From assembly GCA_910583765.1 (NCBI GenBank), contig CAJTYS010000020.1, positions 3,575 through 67,574 on the forward strand: a stretch of DNA of 64,000 nucleotides, in the 5' to 3' direction. Positions 7,222 through 15,933 of the stretch are shown here, piece by piece; the first letter of the stretch is position 1, and every line of letters begins with the position of its first letter. Source of the DNA: an uncultured Eubacteriales bacterium. Its GTDB lineage: Bacteria > Bacillota > Clostridia > Peptostreptococcales > Anaerovoracaceae. The translations under genes and the position numbers were made by a program. Under the pieces are notes generated by a model. The model worked only from the letters and a program-made list of their open reading frames with translations. It was not told where the DNA came from and searched no databases.

Positions 7222-8838
7222 CTAAAAATTCACTGCCTGTTCAAAGCCTTTGGAATCCCTGAGATACTGGACCACTTGGGCAAAAAGCGGCCCTGCCGAC
7301 TGACTGCCTGTTTCTCCTGCTTCCACGAACACGGCGATGGTGTATTCTGGGTCTTCCGCAGGCGCGAAGCCAGTCATCCAGCCATGAACCGTTTCTCTGC
7401 CTCCCAGGTAGCTTTCCGCTGATCCAGTCTTGCCTGCCATGGACACGTCCGCCTCTAGATTTTTTCCTGAACCTGAAACCATGGTCTCCCGCATCATGGC
7501 TTGGATGGTCTTTGCTGTCTCAGGGCTGATCACTTGCCTGCCCTCTGTTTCTGCCTCCCCTGCTGTTTCCAGCAAAACATGGATCCTTTTGTCCTGGCCG
7601 TCCGCAGCGATGATGTTCGCCATTTTCGCTGCCTGCAAGGGGGTCATCAGTGTCTCGCCTTGTCCAATGGCCAAATTAGCGATGGCCGCGCCCCCAGACT
7701 GTTCTAAGGTCATGAGGCTGCCTGTTTTTTCTCCAGGATAACCCTCTAAGACCTCTTTTCCCCACCCCATTTTTTTAGCCATGTCCAAAATAGCCGCCGC
7801 ACCCACCTGCTGTCCCATCTGAATAAAGGCGGAATTGCAGGATTGAGCAAAAGCGTCTCGAAAAGTGATGGTCCCGTGGCCTGTTTCTCCGCCTGTTTTA
7901 CAGTTCACCTTTTGCCCGTTGATGGTCACATGACCGGCGCAAGTGAAGGTCTGCTCAGGCTTGATCCCCTGCTCTAAAGCAGCCGCGGCCACGATGATTT
8001 TAAAGACCGATCCCGGCGGATACTCCCCTTGGGTGACTTTATTCACCAGCTCGTCCTGGCTGCTTTTCATATATTCGCTGATTTTGCTGGGATCAAAGCC
8101 AGGGGTGCTGGCAGAAGCCATGATTTCCCCTGTATCGCTTTTTAAAACCACGATGGCCCCATTTTTCCCCGCGCTTGCCAAAATGTCTTCCACCGCGCCC
8201 TGGAGTCCTGTTTCCAGAGTAGTCACCACGCCGCTTTTCACATAAGAGTCGGTTTCCATGGCAGTGGAAATCACCAGTCCTCTTCCAGGGATGAGATTGC
8301 CTTTCACGTCAGCTGTGGTAAAAATCCGCTTGTTCAGCAGAGACAGCGTTTCATCGCACATCAGCTCGATGCCCGCGGCGCCGCTGGCATCCTGAGGATT
8401 CACGTAACCCAGGATATGGACTGCCTTCTGGTCTTGGCCGTAACGTCTGCCAGCCTCCATGATATAGGCGTTGGAATTGCGAATGAGCCGCTCCCCCAGT
8501 TCCTTGTCGTATTCTCTGGAAGCAAAGACCTTGTAGCCATTGTCCCCATTTTTGATTTCTCTGGCTTCCATAGCGTTCAGCGCGTTCATCACTTCCCCGT
8601 CAAAATCCTTTTCCCTGATAATGAAAATGTATTCCCGGTTGTTGCCCACCAGGGGCGTGTTGTTCCGGTCGTAGATTAGTCCCCTTGTGTTGGCTCCTTC
8701 CAAAGCGATGAGCTGTTGGGCGCTGGCGGTCTTTGCCAGATCGTCATGGCCGATGATCTGGATGTAGGCCAGCCTGCCTATGAGAGCCGCCAATAAAACG
8801 CCCAGGATTCCTGTTACTGCCAGCAGTCGTTTCTTCAT
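7222..8838 (-). CDS. Class B penicillin-binding protein (SpoVD/FtsI-like transpeptidase)
   Basis: A 538-residue D,D-transpeptidase with one N-terminal membrane helix (residues 5-24), a short pedestal domain beginning TRGLIYDRNN, and the catalytic motifs SxxK (PGSVFKI), SxN (SCNSAF) and KTG (KTGSAES). It is shorter than the mrdA product of this window and lacks a PASTA domain. Its position opposite sigK suggests a sporulation role, but that is inference; a division FtsI or an accessory PBP is equally possible. Its ribosome binding site lies in the 3' arm of the hairpin at 8844-8887. Confidence 0.85.
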   Translation of the reverse strand: MKKRLLAVTGILGVLLAALIGRLAYIQIIGHDDLAKTASAQQLIALEGANTRGLIYDRNNTPLVGNNREYIFIIREKDFDGEVMNALNAMEAREIKNGDNGYKVFASREYDKELGERLIRNSNAYIMEAGRRYGQDQKAVHILGYVNPQDASGAAGIELMCDETLSLLNKRIFTTADVKGNLIPGRGLVISTAMETDSYVKSGVVTTLETGLQGAVEDILASAGKNGAIVVLKSDTGEIMASASTPGFDPSKISEYMKSSQDELVNKVTQGEYPPGSVFKIIVAAAALEQGIKPEQTFTCAGHVTINGQKVNCKTGGETGHGTITFRDAFAQSCNSAFIQMGQQVGAAAILDMAKKMGWGKEVLEGYPGEKTGSLMTLEQSGGAAIANLAIGQGETLMTPLQAAKMANIIAADGQDKRIHVLLETAGEAETEGRQVISPETAKTIQAMMRETMVSGSGKNLEADVSMAGKTGSAESYLGGRETVHGWMTGFAPAEDPEYTIAVFVEAGETGSQSAGPLFAQVVQYLRDSKGFEQAVNF

Positions 8839-8843
8839 GATAA

Positions 8844-8887
8844 AAATGCTCCTTATAGGGGTATGGTTCCCTTTATAAGGAGCATTT
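8844..8887 (-). promoter_or_regulatory. Intergenic hairpin containing the PBP ribosome binding site
   Basis: Read on the minus strand, AAATGCTCCTTATA pairs with CTATAAGGAGCATTT across a loop of about 15 bases, followed by TTTAT and then the PBP start codon. It could terminate the DUF1015 transcript, and it also hides AAGGAG. Both roles are inferred from pairing. Confidence 0.65.
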
Positions 8888-8890
8888 ATT

Positions 8891-10132
8891 CTACAACTGA
8901 TGAAGAAATAGGCCGCTGCCTAATTTCGGCTCGAACCAAGTGGATTTCGGCGGCATCACCATGTCATTGTCAGACACGTTTAAAAGGTCCGCGATCTCCA
9001 CTGGATGCACGGCAAAGGCGATTTTCATGTCCGTTTCGCACCGCCGCTTTAATTCTTCCAGGCCTCGGATCCCGCCCACAAAGTCGATCCGTTTGTCCGT
9101 GCGTGGATCCTCGATCCCTAAGATCGGCCCCAGAACCTGATTTTGCAGGATGGCCACATCCAGAGAGTCGATCACATGGTCTGGGATGATCTCCGGCTTT
9201 GCTGTGAGGCGATACCAATTCCCTTCCAGGAACATGGAAAAGCAGTGCTTGGCTTCTGGGTAATAGGGATCTTCGCCTATTTTGTCGATCTTAAAGCCAG
9301 CTTCCATGATCTTGTCCATCAGGCTCTCCACAGTGTTGCCGTTCAGATCTTTTACCACCCTGTTGTAATCGAAGATATGCAGGTCCGCGTCTGGGAACAA
9401 AACGGCCATGAAGAAATTGAATTCCTCATCTCCTGTATAATCAGGGTTCTCTTCCCGCCGCTTGAGACCCACTTTGCAGGCGGACGCGCTTCTGTGATGA
9501 CCGTCTGCGATGTACAAGGAAGGAATCTGCCCAAAGAGTTCTGTAAGCGCTCCCACGGTCTCTGGATCATCCACCACCCAGAGAGCGTGCCCGATCTGGT
9601 CGTCCGTCGTAAAGTCGTAAACTGGTTTGTTTTCAGAAATCCAGGTCTCCATCAGGTCCCTGATTCGCTGATCGTCTCGGTAAGTCAAAAACACAGGCTC
9701 TGTGTTCGCGTCACAAACATCAAAATGATTGATGCGGTCCAGTTCCTTTTCCACTCTGGTGAATTCATGCTTTTTGATGGTGTTGTTCTGGTATTCATCC
9801 ACAGCCACGGTCCCTACGATGCCTGTTTGAACCCTGCCATCCATGGTTTGCCTGTAAATGTACAGAGCAGGCTCTTCCTCCTGCTGGAAAACCCCTTTGC
9901 TGAGGAACCCTTGGATATTGTTTCTTGCTTTTTCATAGACGCTCTTGTGATAAGGGTCTTTCTGGTGAGGAAGGTCGATCTCCGCTCTGCATATGTGAAG
10001 AAAACTGTAAGGATTCCCTTCTGCCATTTTTGCCGCTTCCTGCCGGTTCATCACATCGTATGGCAGGGAGATCACTTTTTCCGCGTATTTCTGAGTAGGC
10101 CGGATGGCCTTGAACGGTCTGACTGTTGCCAT
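8891..10132 (-). CDS. DUF1015 family protein
   Basis: A 413-residue cytoplasmic protein of the DUF1015 family (often called a SpoOJ/ParA/ParB/RepB-family or kinase-like protein in annotations, without proven function). Marks seen are the N-terminal VRPFKAIRPTQKYAEKV, SLPYDVMNRQEA, the IADGHHRSASA histidine motif near residue 210, and RIDFVGGIRGLEELK near the end. The start shares one base with the cmk stop (TAATG), so it is read with nrdR and cmk. Confidence 0.85.
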   Translation of the reverse strand: MATVRPFKAIRPTQKYAEKVISLPYDVMNRQEAAKMAEGNPYSFLHICRAEIDLPHQKDPYHKSVYEKARNNIQGFLSKGVFQQEEEPALYIYRQTMDGRVQTGIVGTVAVDEYQNNTIKKHEFTRVEKELDRINHFDVCDANTEPVFLTYRDDQRIRDLMETWISENKPVYDFTTDDQIGHALWVVDDPETVGALTELFGQIPSLYIADGHHRSASACKVGLKRREENPDYTGDEEFNFFMAVLFPDADLHIFDYNRVVKDLNGNTVESLMDKIMEAGFKIDKIGEDPYYPEAKHCFSMFLEGNWYRLTAKPEIIPDHVIDSLDVAILQNQVLGPILGIEDPRTDKRIDFVGGIRGLEELKRRCETDMKIAFAVHPVEIADLLNVSDNDMVMPPKSTWFEPKLGSGLFLHQL

Positions 10133-10785
10133 TATTTTTTTATCTCCTTTAATATATAATCTGTGACTGCTTCGATCCCCATGCCAGTGGTGTCCACTTC
10201 TGTGGCGTCCGGCGCTTTGCGTAGGGGATTCAATTCCCTGGTCATGTCGCTGTGATCCCGCTGCTGGATATCGGACAACACTTGTTCGTAGCTGACATTC
10301 TGGCCCTTGGCAGCCAGTTCCTCATACCGGCGCTGGGCCCGTTCCTCCGCGGAGGCTGTCATGAAAAATTTGTGTTCCGCGTCAGGCAGCACGTTGTTTC
10401 CAATATCCCTGCCATCCATGATCACGCTCTTTGTCTGTCCCATCTGCCGCTGGAGCTGCACTAGCTTTTCCCGTACCGCAGGCAGGGCGGAGCATTGAGA
10501 CGCTCTCTTGGCAATGGCGTCTGTCCGTATCTCTTCGTTGATGATCCTGCCGTCTAAGATGATGTTCCCCTGGGAAAAGTCGATCTCCGTGTGATCCAGC
10601 ATGGTCCCCATGGCTGCGGCGTCCTGCGGGTCAATGTTTTGAGAAATGGTCTTGTATCCCACTGCCCGATACATAGCTCCTGTGTCAATATAATCGATCC
10701 CCAGCTCCTTGGCCACGGCCTTGGCAATGGTGCTTTTCCCTGCGCCGCTGGGACCATCGATCGCGATTCTAATGATTTTATCCAT
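10132..10785 (-). CDS. cmk: Cytidylate kinase
   Basis: A 217-residue P-loop kinase that phosphorylates CMP and dCMP. Seen are the Walker A DGPSGAGKST at residues 9-18, DYIDTGAMYRAV, the CMP-binding MDGRDIG, and the lid KAPDA with TRE upstream. AAGGAAG stands about 11 bases before the start. It lies 17 bases after nrdR and overlaps the DUF1015 start. A second, more divergent kinase of this fold is at 20850-21491. Confidence 0.95.
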   Translation of the reverse strand: MDKIIRIAIDGPSGAGKSTIAKAVAKELGIDYIDTGAMYRAVGYKTISQNIDPQDAAAMGTMLDHTEIDFSQGNIILDGRIINEEIRTDAIAKRASQCSALPAVREKLVQLQRQMGQTKSVIMDGRDIGNNVLPDAEHKFFMTASAEERAQRRYEELAAKGQNVSYEQVLSDIQQRDHSDMTRELNPLRKAPDATEVDTTGMGIEAVTDYILKEIKK

Positions 10786-10801
10786 TTGTACAAAGCTTCC
10801 T

Positions 10802-11266
10802 TTACTTGGTATTCTTGTTTGTCAGTAATTTTTCAATTTCAGCGATGAAGGTATGGATATCTGTAAATTGCCGGTACACAGAGGCAAACCGCACATAGGC
10901 CACCTCGTCTAATTTTTGGAGCCGTTCCATGATGAGTTCTCCGATAAAGGTGCTCTCGATCTCTTTTTCCATCATGTTGTTCAGGCCTCTTTCAATTTCA
11001 TCCACCACGTTTTCGATCTCTGCCATGGGCACTGGCCGCTTTTCGCAGGCCTTGATGATGCCATTGGTGATCTTGTTCCGATCAAAGGCCTCTCGGCTTC
11101 CATCTTTTTTTATGACCATCAGGATCATTTCCTCGATTTTTTCATAAGTGGTGAACCGCTTGCCGCAGGCATCGCATTCCCGTCTCCTGCGTATGGCATG
11201 TCCATCTTCTGTGTGCCTAGAGTCGATGACCTTGGTGTCTTGGTTTTCACAAAACGGGCATTTCAT
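10802..11266 (-). CDS. nrdR: Transcriptional repressor NrdR
   Basis: A 154-residue ATP/dATP-sensing repressor of ribonucleotide reductase genes. It has an N-terminal zinc ribbon (CPFC at residues 3-6 and CDAC at 31-34, with RRRREC between) followed by an ATP-cone domain with VIKKDGSREAFDRNKI. Length and domain order are standard. It is the first gene of the run nrdR-cmk-DUF1015. No NrdR box or nrd gene was seen in the window. Confidence 0.95.
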   Translation of the reverse strand: MKCPFCENQDTKVIDSRHTEDGHAIRRRRECDACGKRFTTYEKIEEMILMVIKKDGSREAFDRNKITNGIIKACEKRPVPMAEIENVVDEIERGLNNMMEKEIESTFIGELIMERLQKLDEVAYVRFASVYRQFTDIHTFIAEIEKLLTNKNTK

Positions 11267-11395
11267 TTACTGTATCCCTCCTCAACCTCGATTGCTGTAA
11301 TCCGACATTCTGATTTTACTACATATTGCGTTTTTTGCCAAGGGATTTTCAAAAACATTCCATTTCATGGATGCTCATGGACCCTTAAACTTTCC

Positions 11396-11653
11396 TTAGT
11401 CCATGGCTTCTAAAGCCGCGGGCACATCCACTAGGATCACGTCATCTCCCACGGTTTTGACGTTTTTCCATTTTATCACATAATCCTCTGTTTCCCGTCC
11501 GAACAAGTTAAAAAAGCCCCGCTGCCCTGGCAGGACGATGCCTTCAATTTTCCCCTCTTTCAGGTTGATCTCGATATCATAGACGAATCCCAGGCTTTTT
11601 CCATCGTAAATATTGATGACCTCTTTGTTTTTAATGTTCTCTGTGTTTAACAT
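11396..11653 (-). CDS. YlmC/YmxH family PRC-barrel protein
   Basis: An 85-residue protein with the PRC-barrel pattern KEVINIYDGKSLGFVYDIEI and the family end LFGRETEDYVIKWKNVKTVGDDVILVD (cited in part around residues 45-75). Homologues occur in nearly all spore formers; the function is unknown. The ATG at 11653 is chosen over the GTG directly upstream because the GGGGG ribosome binding site is better spaced. It appears to stand alone. Confidence 0.85.
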   Translation of the reverse strand: MLNTENIKNKEVINIYDGKSLGFVYDIEINLKEGKIEGIVLPGQRGFFNLFGRETEDYVIKWKNVKTVGDDVILVDVPAALEAMD

Positions 11654-11694
11654 CACTTTGTCCCCCTTTTATGTTTGTCCTTTTAATATATTAA

Positions 11695-11747
11695 AAAACG
11701 GCAGGATTCAGAACATTTTTTGTCCTGTTACTGCCGTTTTTTTATGT
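11695..11747 (-). terminator. Terminator after the alanine/glycine symporter gene
   Basis: AACGGCAG and CTGCCGTT close an interrupted stem with CAGAACA-TTTTTT-TGTCCTG inside. Both ends are flanked by A or T runs, so it could act in both directions. Confidence 0.7.
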
Positions 11748-11769
11748 CAAATTTTCATCGAACGTAGTT

Positions 11770-13194
11770 TTATCCCAGGCGGTTTTCATTAAGACGCTTG
11801 AAATAGCTCCTGGTTTCTGCCACAATGATCCCATTGAGCGCCAAAAGCGCGATCAAATTCGGGATCGCCATCAGACCATTGAAGATGTCAGCGATGGTCC
11901 ATACCGCACTGACAGTGATGAACGGTCCTGCTAAAACAGCTAGGATGTAGAGCCATCTGTATACGGTCAGGGCCCCTTTGCTGCCGCCGGAAAGGTATTC
12001 CAGGCAGCGTTCGCTGTAATAATCCCATCCTAAGATGGTAGTGAAAGCGAAAAATGCCAGACACATCATAAGCACGAAAGAACCTGCCTGCGCGGACCAT
12101 GGAAGTCCCTGACCAAAAGCCACCGCTGTGACCTGCACGCCTTCCAGTCCTTTTTCCACTGCCACGTCATAAGCGCCTGTCACCATGACAGTCAGACCAG
12201 TCATGGTACAGATCACAATCGTGTCGATGAATGTACCGGTCATGGAGATCAGACCTTGTCTCACTGGTTCCTTTGTCTGGGCCGCGGCGGCTGCGATAGG
12301 CGCGCTTCCCAGGCCAGCTTCGTTGGAGAAGATCCCTCTTGCCACGCCTTTTTGCATAGCGATCATCAATGCGCCCAAAGCGCCGCCTGCCGCTGCCCGC
12401 AGGCCAAAGGCGCTGCTGACCACTTCTACCACTGCGTCAGGGATCCTCGTGATGTTCGCGATCAGGATGGAGACACAGACCACCACATAAGCAATGGCCA
12501 TGAAAGGCACGATAATGGTCGTGACGCTGGCGATCCGCTGGATCCCGCCAATGACTACTAAAGCGGTGATCACCGCGACGATGACAGCCGCTGCGACAAT
12601 GGCAATGGAGTAATCCCTGCCAAAGAGCGCTACTGTGTTTTCATTGTTTGGATCAAAGAAGGACTGAGCCGCGGAAGCGATCCCGTTTACCTGGGTGATG
12701 GTCCCAATGCCCAGCAGTCCCGCGCCCATGCCGAAAATGGCAAAAAGCTTGGCAAGCCACTTCCAGTTCTTGCCCATGCCTCTTTCTATGTAATAGAACG
12801 GTCCGCCTAAGGCATGTCCATCTTCTTTCAAGACTCTATATTTGATGGATAAAACACCTTCCGAATATTTTGTGGCCATTCCAAAGCAGGCAGCTATGAT
12901 CATCCAAAACAGCGCGCCTGGACCGCCTGCCACTACCGCAGTGGCCACGCCGACGATGTTTCCTGTGCCAATGGTGGCTGCCATGGCTGTGCAAAGGGCT
13001 CCAAAGCTAGTGACTTCTCCTTCGCCGTCCGCTTCATTTTTCACCATGTAGCGAAGCGCCAACCCCAGCCTGCGGAACTGGAGGATCCCCAGTCTGGCAG
13101 TCAGGAAGAGGCCTGTGCCCATGATGAGTATGATCATGGGCACGCCCCAGACCACGTCATCAATGCTAACTAATAAATCTGTGAATTGTTTCAT
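11770..13194 (-). CDS. Alanine/glycine:cation symporter (AGCS family)
   Basis: A 474-residue Na+-coupled amino acid importer with about ten membrane segments. Family marks are GTGNIVGVATAVVAGGPGALFWM near residue 80 (read in parts), GGPFYYIERGMG, FSNEAGLGSAPIAAAA, and TTILGWDYYSERCLEYL near the end. The start is taken at MKQFTDLL, behind GAGAGGG. A glycine riboswitch and terminator lie in the 5' leader, so glycine is the likely controlled substrate, as known for this family in other Firmicutes. Confidence 0.93.
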   Translation of the reverse strand: MKQFTDLLVSIDDVVWGVPMIILIMGTGLFLTARLGILQFRRLGLALRYMVKNEADGEGEVTSFGALCTAMAATIGTGNIVGVATAVVAGGPGALFWMIIAACFGMATKYSEGVLSIKYRVLKEDGHALGGPFYYIERGMGKNWKWLAKLFAIFGMGAGLLGIGTITQVNGIASAAQSFFDPNNENTVALFGRDYSIAIVAAAVIVAVITALVVIGGIQRIASVTTIIVPFMAIAYVVVCVSILIANITRIPDAVVEVVSSAFGLRAAAGGALGALMIAMQKGVARGIFSNEAGLGSAPIAAAAAQTKEPVRQGLISMTGTFIDTIVICTMTGLTVMVTGAYDVAVEKGLEGVQVTAVAFGQGLPWSAQAGSFVLMMCLAFFAFTTILGWDYYSERCLEYLSGGSKGALTVYRWLYILAVLAGPFITVSAVWTIADIFNGLMAIPNLIALLALNGIIVAETRSYFKRLNENRLG

Positions 13195-13245
13195 GTTTTC
13201 TACCCTCTCTACTTTAATGATGATTACCGCATGTTCCCATGCATG

Positions 13246-13272
13246 AAAAAAAAGCCGAATCATTCGACTTTC
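13246..13272 (-). terminator. Leader terminator (riboswitch expression platform)
   Basis: Between the glycine aptamer and the symporter start, minus-strand AAAGTCGAATG and ATTCGGCTTTTTTTT form a hairpin with a U tract. Ligand-dependent antitermination is the expected mechanism. Confidence 0.7.
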
Positions 13273-13307
13273 CAGAGATGGGGCAAAGCTATTAAGATAA
13301 TTGCAAA

Positions 13308-13407
13308 AACTATCCGCTCCGTCCATTTGCCTGAGAGATCACCGGGGCCATGCCCCGCCTTACACCTTCGGCGCTCATTTTCTGAGACTCTCCAGAGAAT
13401 CATAGTT
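13308..13407 (-). ncRNA. Glycine riboswitch, single aptamer
   Basis: On the minus strand the conserved gcvT-type core is present: CTCTGGAGAG, then GCGCCGAAGG, then ATCTCTCAGGCAAA followed by GGACGGAG. Closing helix P1 is AACTAT (from 13407) with ATAGTT (to 13308). Only one aptamer is seen; downstream there is a terminator hairpin instead of a second core. It precedes an AGCS alanine/glycine symporter, a known genetic context of this class. Confidence 0.92.
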
Positions 13408-13420
13408 TCTTTCTTGCCCG

Positions 13421-13485
13421 AAAAAACCGCAAGGTTCGAGCTCGATCGATAAACTAACGTACCAATGTTACCACACCTTGCGGTT
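13421..13485 (-). terminator. Terminator after the lipoprotein gene
   Basis: Minus-strand CAACCGCAAGG and CCTTGCGGTTTTTTC can pair across about 40 bases. It ends the trigger-factor-like gene transcript and lies just before the riboswitch. Confidence 0.6.
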
Positions 13486-13564
13486 GAATTCAATCTTTAT
13501 TTTTCATTTTTGTTAAGGATTTTTTTGATTTTTGTGACTGCTTCACAATGTCCTGTCAAGGGGA

Positions 13565-14779
13565 TCAAGCGTCCGCTCCGCCTGCTTCATCGTTGGATGT
13601 GGCTTCATCCGCGCCGTCATCGTGCTGAGACATATCCTCATCTGGATTTGGTTCTGCTCCTTCTTCCGGCGCGCCTTCTTCAGATGGTTTTTCCGCTTCG
13701 TCTGGAGTCGTTTTCTTCTCCACGATCTTGGCATTTTTGAAGATGAACTCCCCTACCTGGTTGAAGGTAAGGGCCGCTACAATGTATTCATCAATCCCTT
13801 GCCCAAAATTCTGTTTGAAAGTCTCTTCCGTGTATCCGGCTTCATCAATGCTTTCTTTCAGCTTTTTCGCTTCATCGTCAGAATAGCTGAGCCCTTCTTT
13901 GTCCGCGATCCAGTACATGACCATCTGCTCTTTCACATAAGCCTGGGCAGCGTCTTTGTTCTGCTTGTCATAGGCTTCCTGGGAATCAATGCCGTACTGC
14001 TCCCACAGATCTTTCAGTTCCATGCCGGAACTTTTGGCCATGGCCGCGTACTGATCTTCGATTTCTTTCACATAACCGTTGACTTCGTCTTCCGGATATT
14101 TGAGGACTTCGGATTTTTCCATGACTTCTGTCCACAGTTCGCTGATTTTATTGCTCTTGGCCTTTTCTTCTTTTTCATCATAGAGCTGCTCTTTAATGAA
14201 TTCGTTATATTCCGCGACTGTCTTCACTTTGCTGTTTTTTGCCACCCACGCATCATCATAAGGCGGGATGGTTTCTTTTTTCACAGAGTTGATGGTCACA
14301 GTGAAGACAACATCTTTACCTGCCAGTTCTCCGTCTCCCTGATTATAATCATCCGGAAATTTCAAGTTCAGATCCACGGTACTGCCGATCTCTTTTCCAA
14401 TGAGCCCGTCTTCAAAGCCTGGAATGAACGAGCCGGAGCCTATGGTAAGATCATATTTCTTTGCGGATCCGCCGTCAAAGGTTTTGCCGCTGATCTTTCC
14501 TTCATAGTCGATATTCGCGATGTCGCCGCTTTCCACAGCGCCTTCTTTCACTGTCTTTGACGTCTTTGTGCCTTCTACGTTTTTCGTGACCTGGGCTTCC
14601 ACTTCTTCATCAGACACCGACACTTCGATGGCTTCCATTTCCAGGCCTTTATATTGGCCGACCTTTATATATTCTGACAAGTCGTATTTGCTGTAGGGTT
14701 TATCATTTCCGCATCCTGTCAGCCCTGTGACAGCAACTAAACAAACGGTCAACGCGGCCGCAATCAATTTTTTTCTCAT
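13565..14779 (-). CDS. Lipoprotein with trigger-factor-like FKBP peptidyl-prolyl isomerase
   Basis: A 404-residue surface lipoprotein. It has a signal peptide with lipobox TGLTGC (Cys at about 22), then an FKBP domain at about 65-165 (ANIDYEGKISGKTFDGG, GSFIPGFEDGLIG) and an alpha-helical C-terminal part like that of trigger factor. The last 45 residues are E/P/D-rich and look disordered. It is probably an extracytoplasmic folding factor for secreted proteins. The ribosome-bound N-terminal domain of true trigger factor is missing. AGAGGAA precedes the chosen start. Confidence 0.82.
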   Translation of the reverse strand: MRKKLIAAALTVCLVAVTGLTGCGNDKPYSKYDLSEYIKVGQYKGLEMEAIEVSVSDEEVEAQVTKNVEGTKTSKTVKEGAVESGDIANIDYEGKISGKTFDGGSAKKYDLTIGSGSFIPGFEDGLIGKEIGSTVDLNLKFPDDYNQGDGELAGKDVVFTVTINSVKKETIPPYDDAWVAKNSKVKTVAEYNEFIKEQLYDEKEEKAKSNKISELWTEVMEKSEVLKYPEDEVNGYVKEIEDQYAAMAKSSGMELKDLWEQYGIDSQEAYDKQNKDAAQAYVKEQMVMYWIADKEGLSYSDDEAKKLKESIDEAGYTEETFKQNFGQGIDEYIVAALTFNQVGEFIFKNAKIVEKKTTPDEAEKPSEEGAPEEGAEPNPDEDMSQHDDGADEATSNDEAGGADA

Positions 14780-14849
14780 ATGTTCCTCTTCCCTTTCATA
14801 ATTACTTACAATCATGTTCGATTCTACCATATTTTTATCACGTTTGAAA

Positions 14850-14867
14850 GCCCCTAATCCTAGGGGC
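14850..14867 (-). terminator. Hairpin after the alarmone synthetase gene
   Basis: GCCCCTA and TAGGGGC pair around a 4-base loop. The following run is only TTTC, so a terminator role is uncertain. Confidence 0.4.
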
Positions 14868-14941
14868 ACCTAAAAATTCATTTTTCCAGAGCTGACCCCT
14901 GCCTTTTTCAGAAAAAAACCGCTGCTCTCTGAAAATGACCA

Positions 14942-15604
14942 TTACAGAGCTTTGTGGATTTTTTCCATCTTTTGGTCCACCTCTGCCATGGCTCTGGCAC
15001 AGGCTTTCAGCTCTTCTTCTTCCTCCGGCGTGATACCGCCTGAACGTTTGTACTTCAGTTCGTGCTCCAGGCTGGCCCAGGTATCCATGGCAATGGTCCG
15101 CAGCTGGATCTCCACTGGCATCAGCTCTGTTTTGTCTGAAAGGAAGACTGGGATCTGCACCACGAGATGAAGGCTCCTGTAGCCGCTTTCTTTTGGTTCT
15201 TTTATGTAATCCGTCCTCCGCAGCAGTTTGATGTCATCCTGCTGCAAGAGCAGGGAAGCCACAGCGTAAACATCGTCAATGTAATTGCAGATGACCCTGA
15301 TCCCCGCCATGTCCGTGATTTTGTAGATGGATTCCATGTGGATGTCCAGCCCTTTTCTCTCTAACTTTTCAAAAAGACTCTGGGGGGATTTGAGCCTGCA
15401 CTCCATGTGATGGATCGGGTTGTAGTCGTAGCGCACCCGAAATTCATCGTCTAAAATCTCCAACTTTGTGCTCACCTCTCGGATGGCCGCATGATATGTG
15501 TTGCGCAGCAGCACGAAGTTCTGAAAATCTCCCATCAGTGGTCTTAAGGGGCCTGGGATCGACATCTCGTCCAAACGGAAATTATCCTTCTTTTCTATGA
15601 TCAT
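14942..15604 (-). CDS. Small alarmone synthetase, GTP pyrophosphokinase (YjbM/YwaC type)
   Basis: A 220-residue single-domain RelA/SpoT synthetase that makes (p)ppGpp from ATP and GTP or GDP. Seen: RVRYDYNPIHHMECRLKSP, MAGIRVICNYIDDVY, the conserved YRSLH motif and EIQLRTIAMDTWASLEHELKYK. There is no HD hydrolase or TGS/ACT domain. The start at MIIEKKDN has AAGGAG 10 bases upstream; an upstream TTG in frame has none. It is a single gene, with a hairpin downstream. Confidence 0.93.
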   Translation of the reverse strand: MIIEKKDNFRLDEMSIPGPLRPLMGDFQNFVLLRNTYHAAIREVSTKLEILDDEFRVRYDYNPIHHMECRLKSPQSLFEKLERKGLDIHMESIYKITDMAGIRVICNYIDDVYAVASLLLQQDDIKLLRRTDYIKEPKESGYRSLHLVVQIPVFLSDKTELMPVEIQLRTIAMDTWASLEHELKYKRSGGITPEEEEELKACARAMAEVDQKMEKIHKAL

Positions 15605-15785
15605 GTGTTTTGTGTACTCCTTTTGCGTTTTCCATTGTTTCTCTTTATTGTACAACAGGTTTTTAGGTTTTGTATGGAAAATTTCTTAAAATATTCTTAA
15701 AGTAAGCAATTATTTTATGTCCTTGCATATGCACCTCTTTTCTTTTATTATGTAGGAAATATCCTTTGCGATGTTTTGGAAATAT

Positions 15786-15905
15786 CAACAAAGTTCACCG
15801 CTGAAAGGGAATTGGCGAAGCCGGCTTTGTTCTCATGTTATGCGTTGCGGGAATTCGGATTTTGCCGAAACTTTGAAACCAGAAAGCGCTGTGAGCTCCC
15901 AATAG
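15786..15905 (+). other. Unassigned structured leader of the hydrolase gene
   Basis: The 330-base gap before the hydrolase holds nested pairings: ACAAAG with CTTTGT enclosing GCGAAGCCGGC, then TTCGG-attttg-CCGAA, then GAGCTC near the end. AAGGAAAGG follows as the ribosome binding site. I do not recognise a named riboswitch in it. The stretch upstream (15660-15785) is AT-rich and may hold promoters of both divergent genes. Confidence 0.3.
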
Positions 15906-15933
15906 AAATCAATTATAAGGAAAGGATTTTATT

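Noticed and set aside
9143..10159. Long plus-strand frame opposite DUF1015
   Set aside because: It is antisense to a clear conserved gene; the residue makeup (many H, F, V) is typical of reverse-frame shadows.
13622..14560. Plus-strand frame opposite the trigger-factor-like gene
   Set aside because: Phe-rich shadow of Glu/Lys-rich coding sequence on the other strand.
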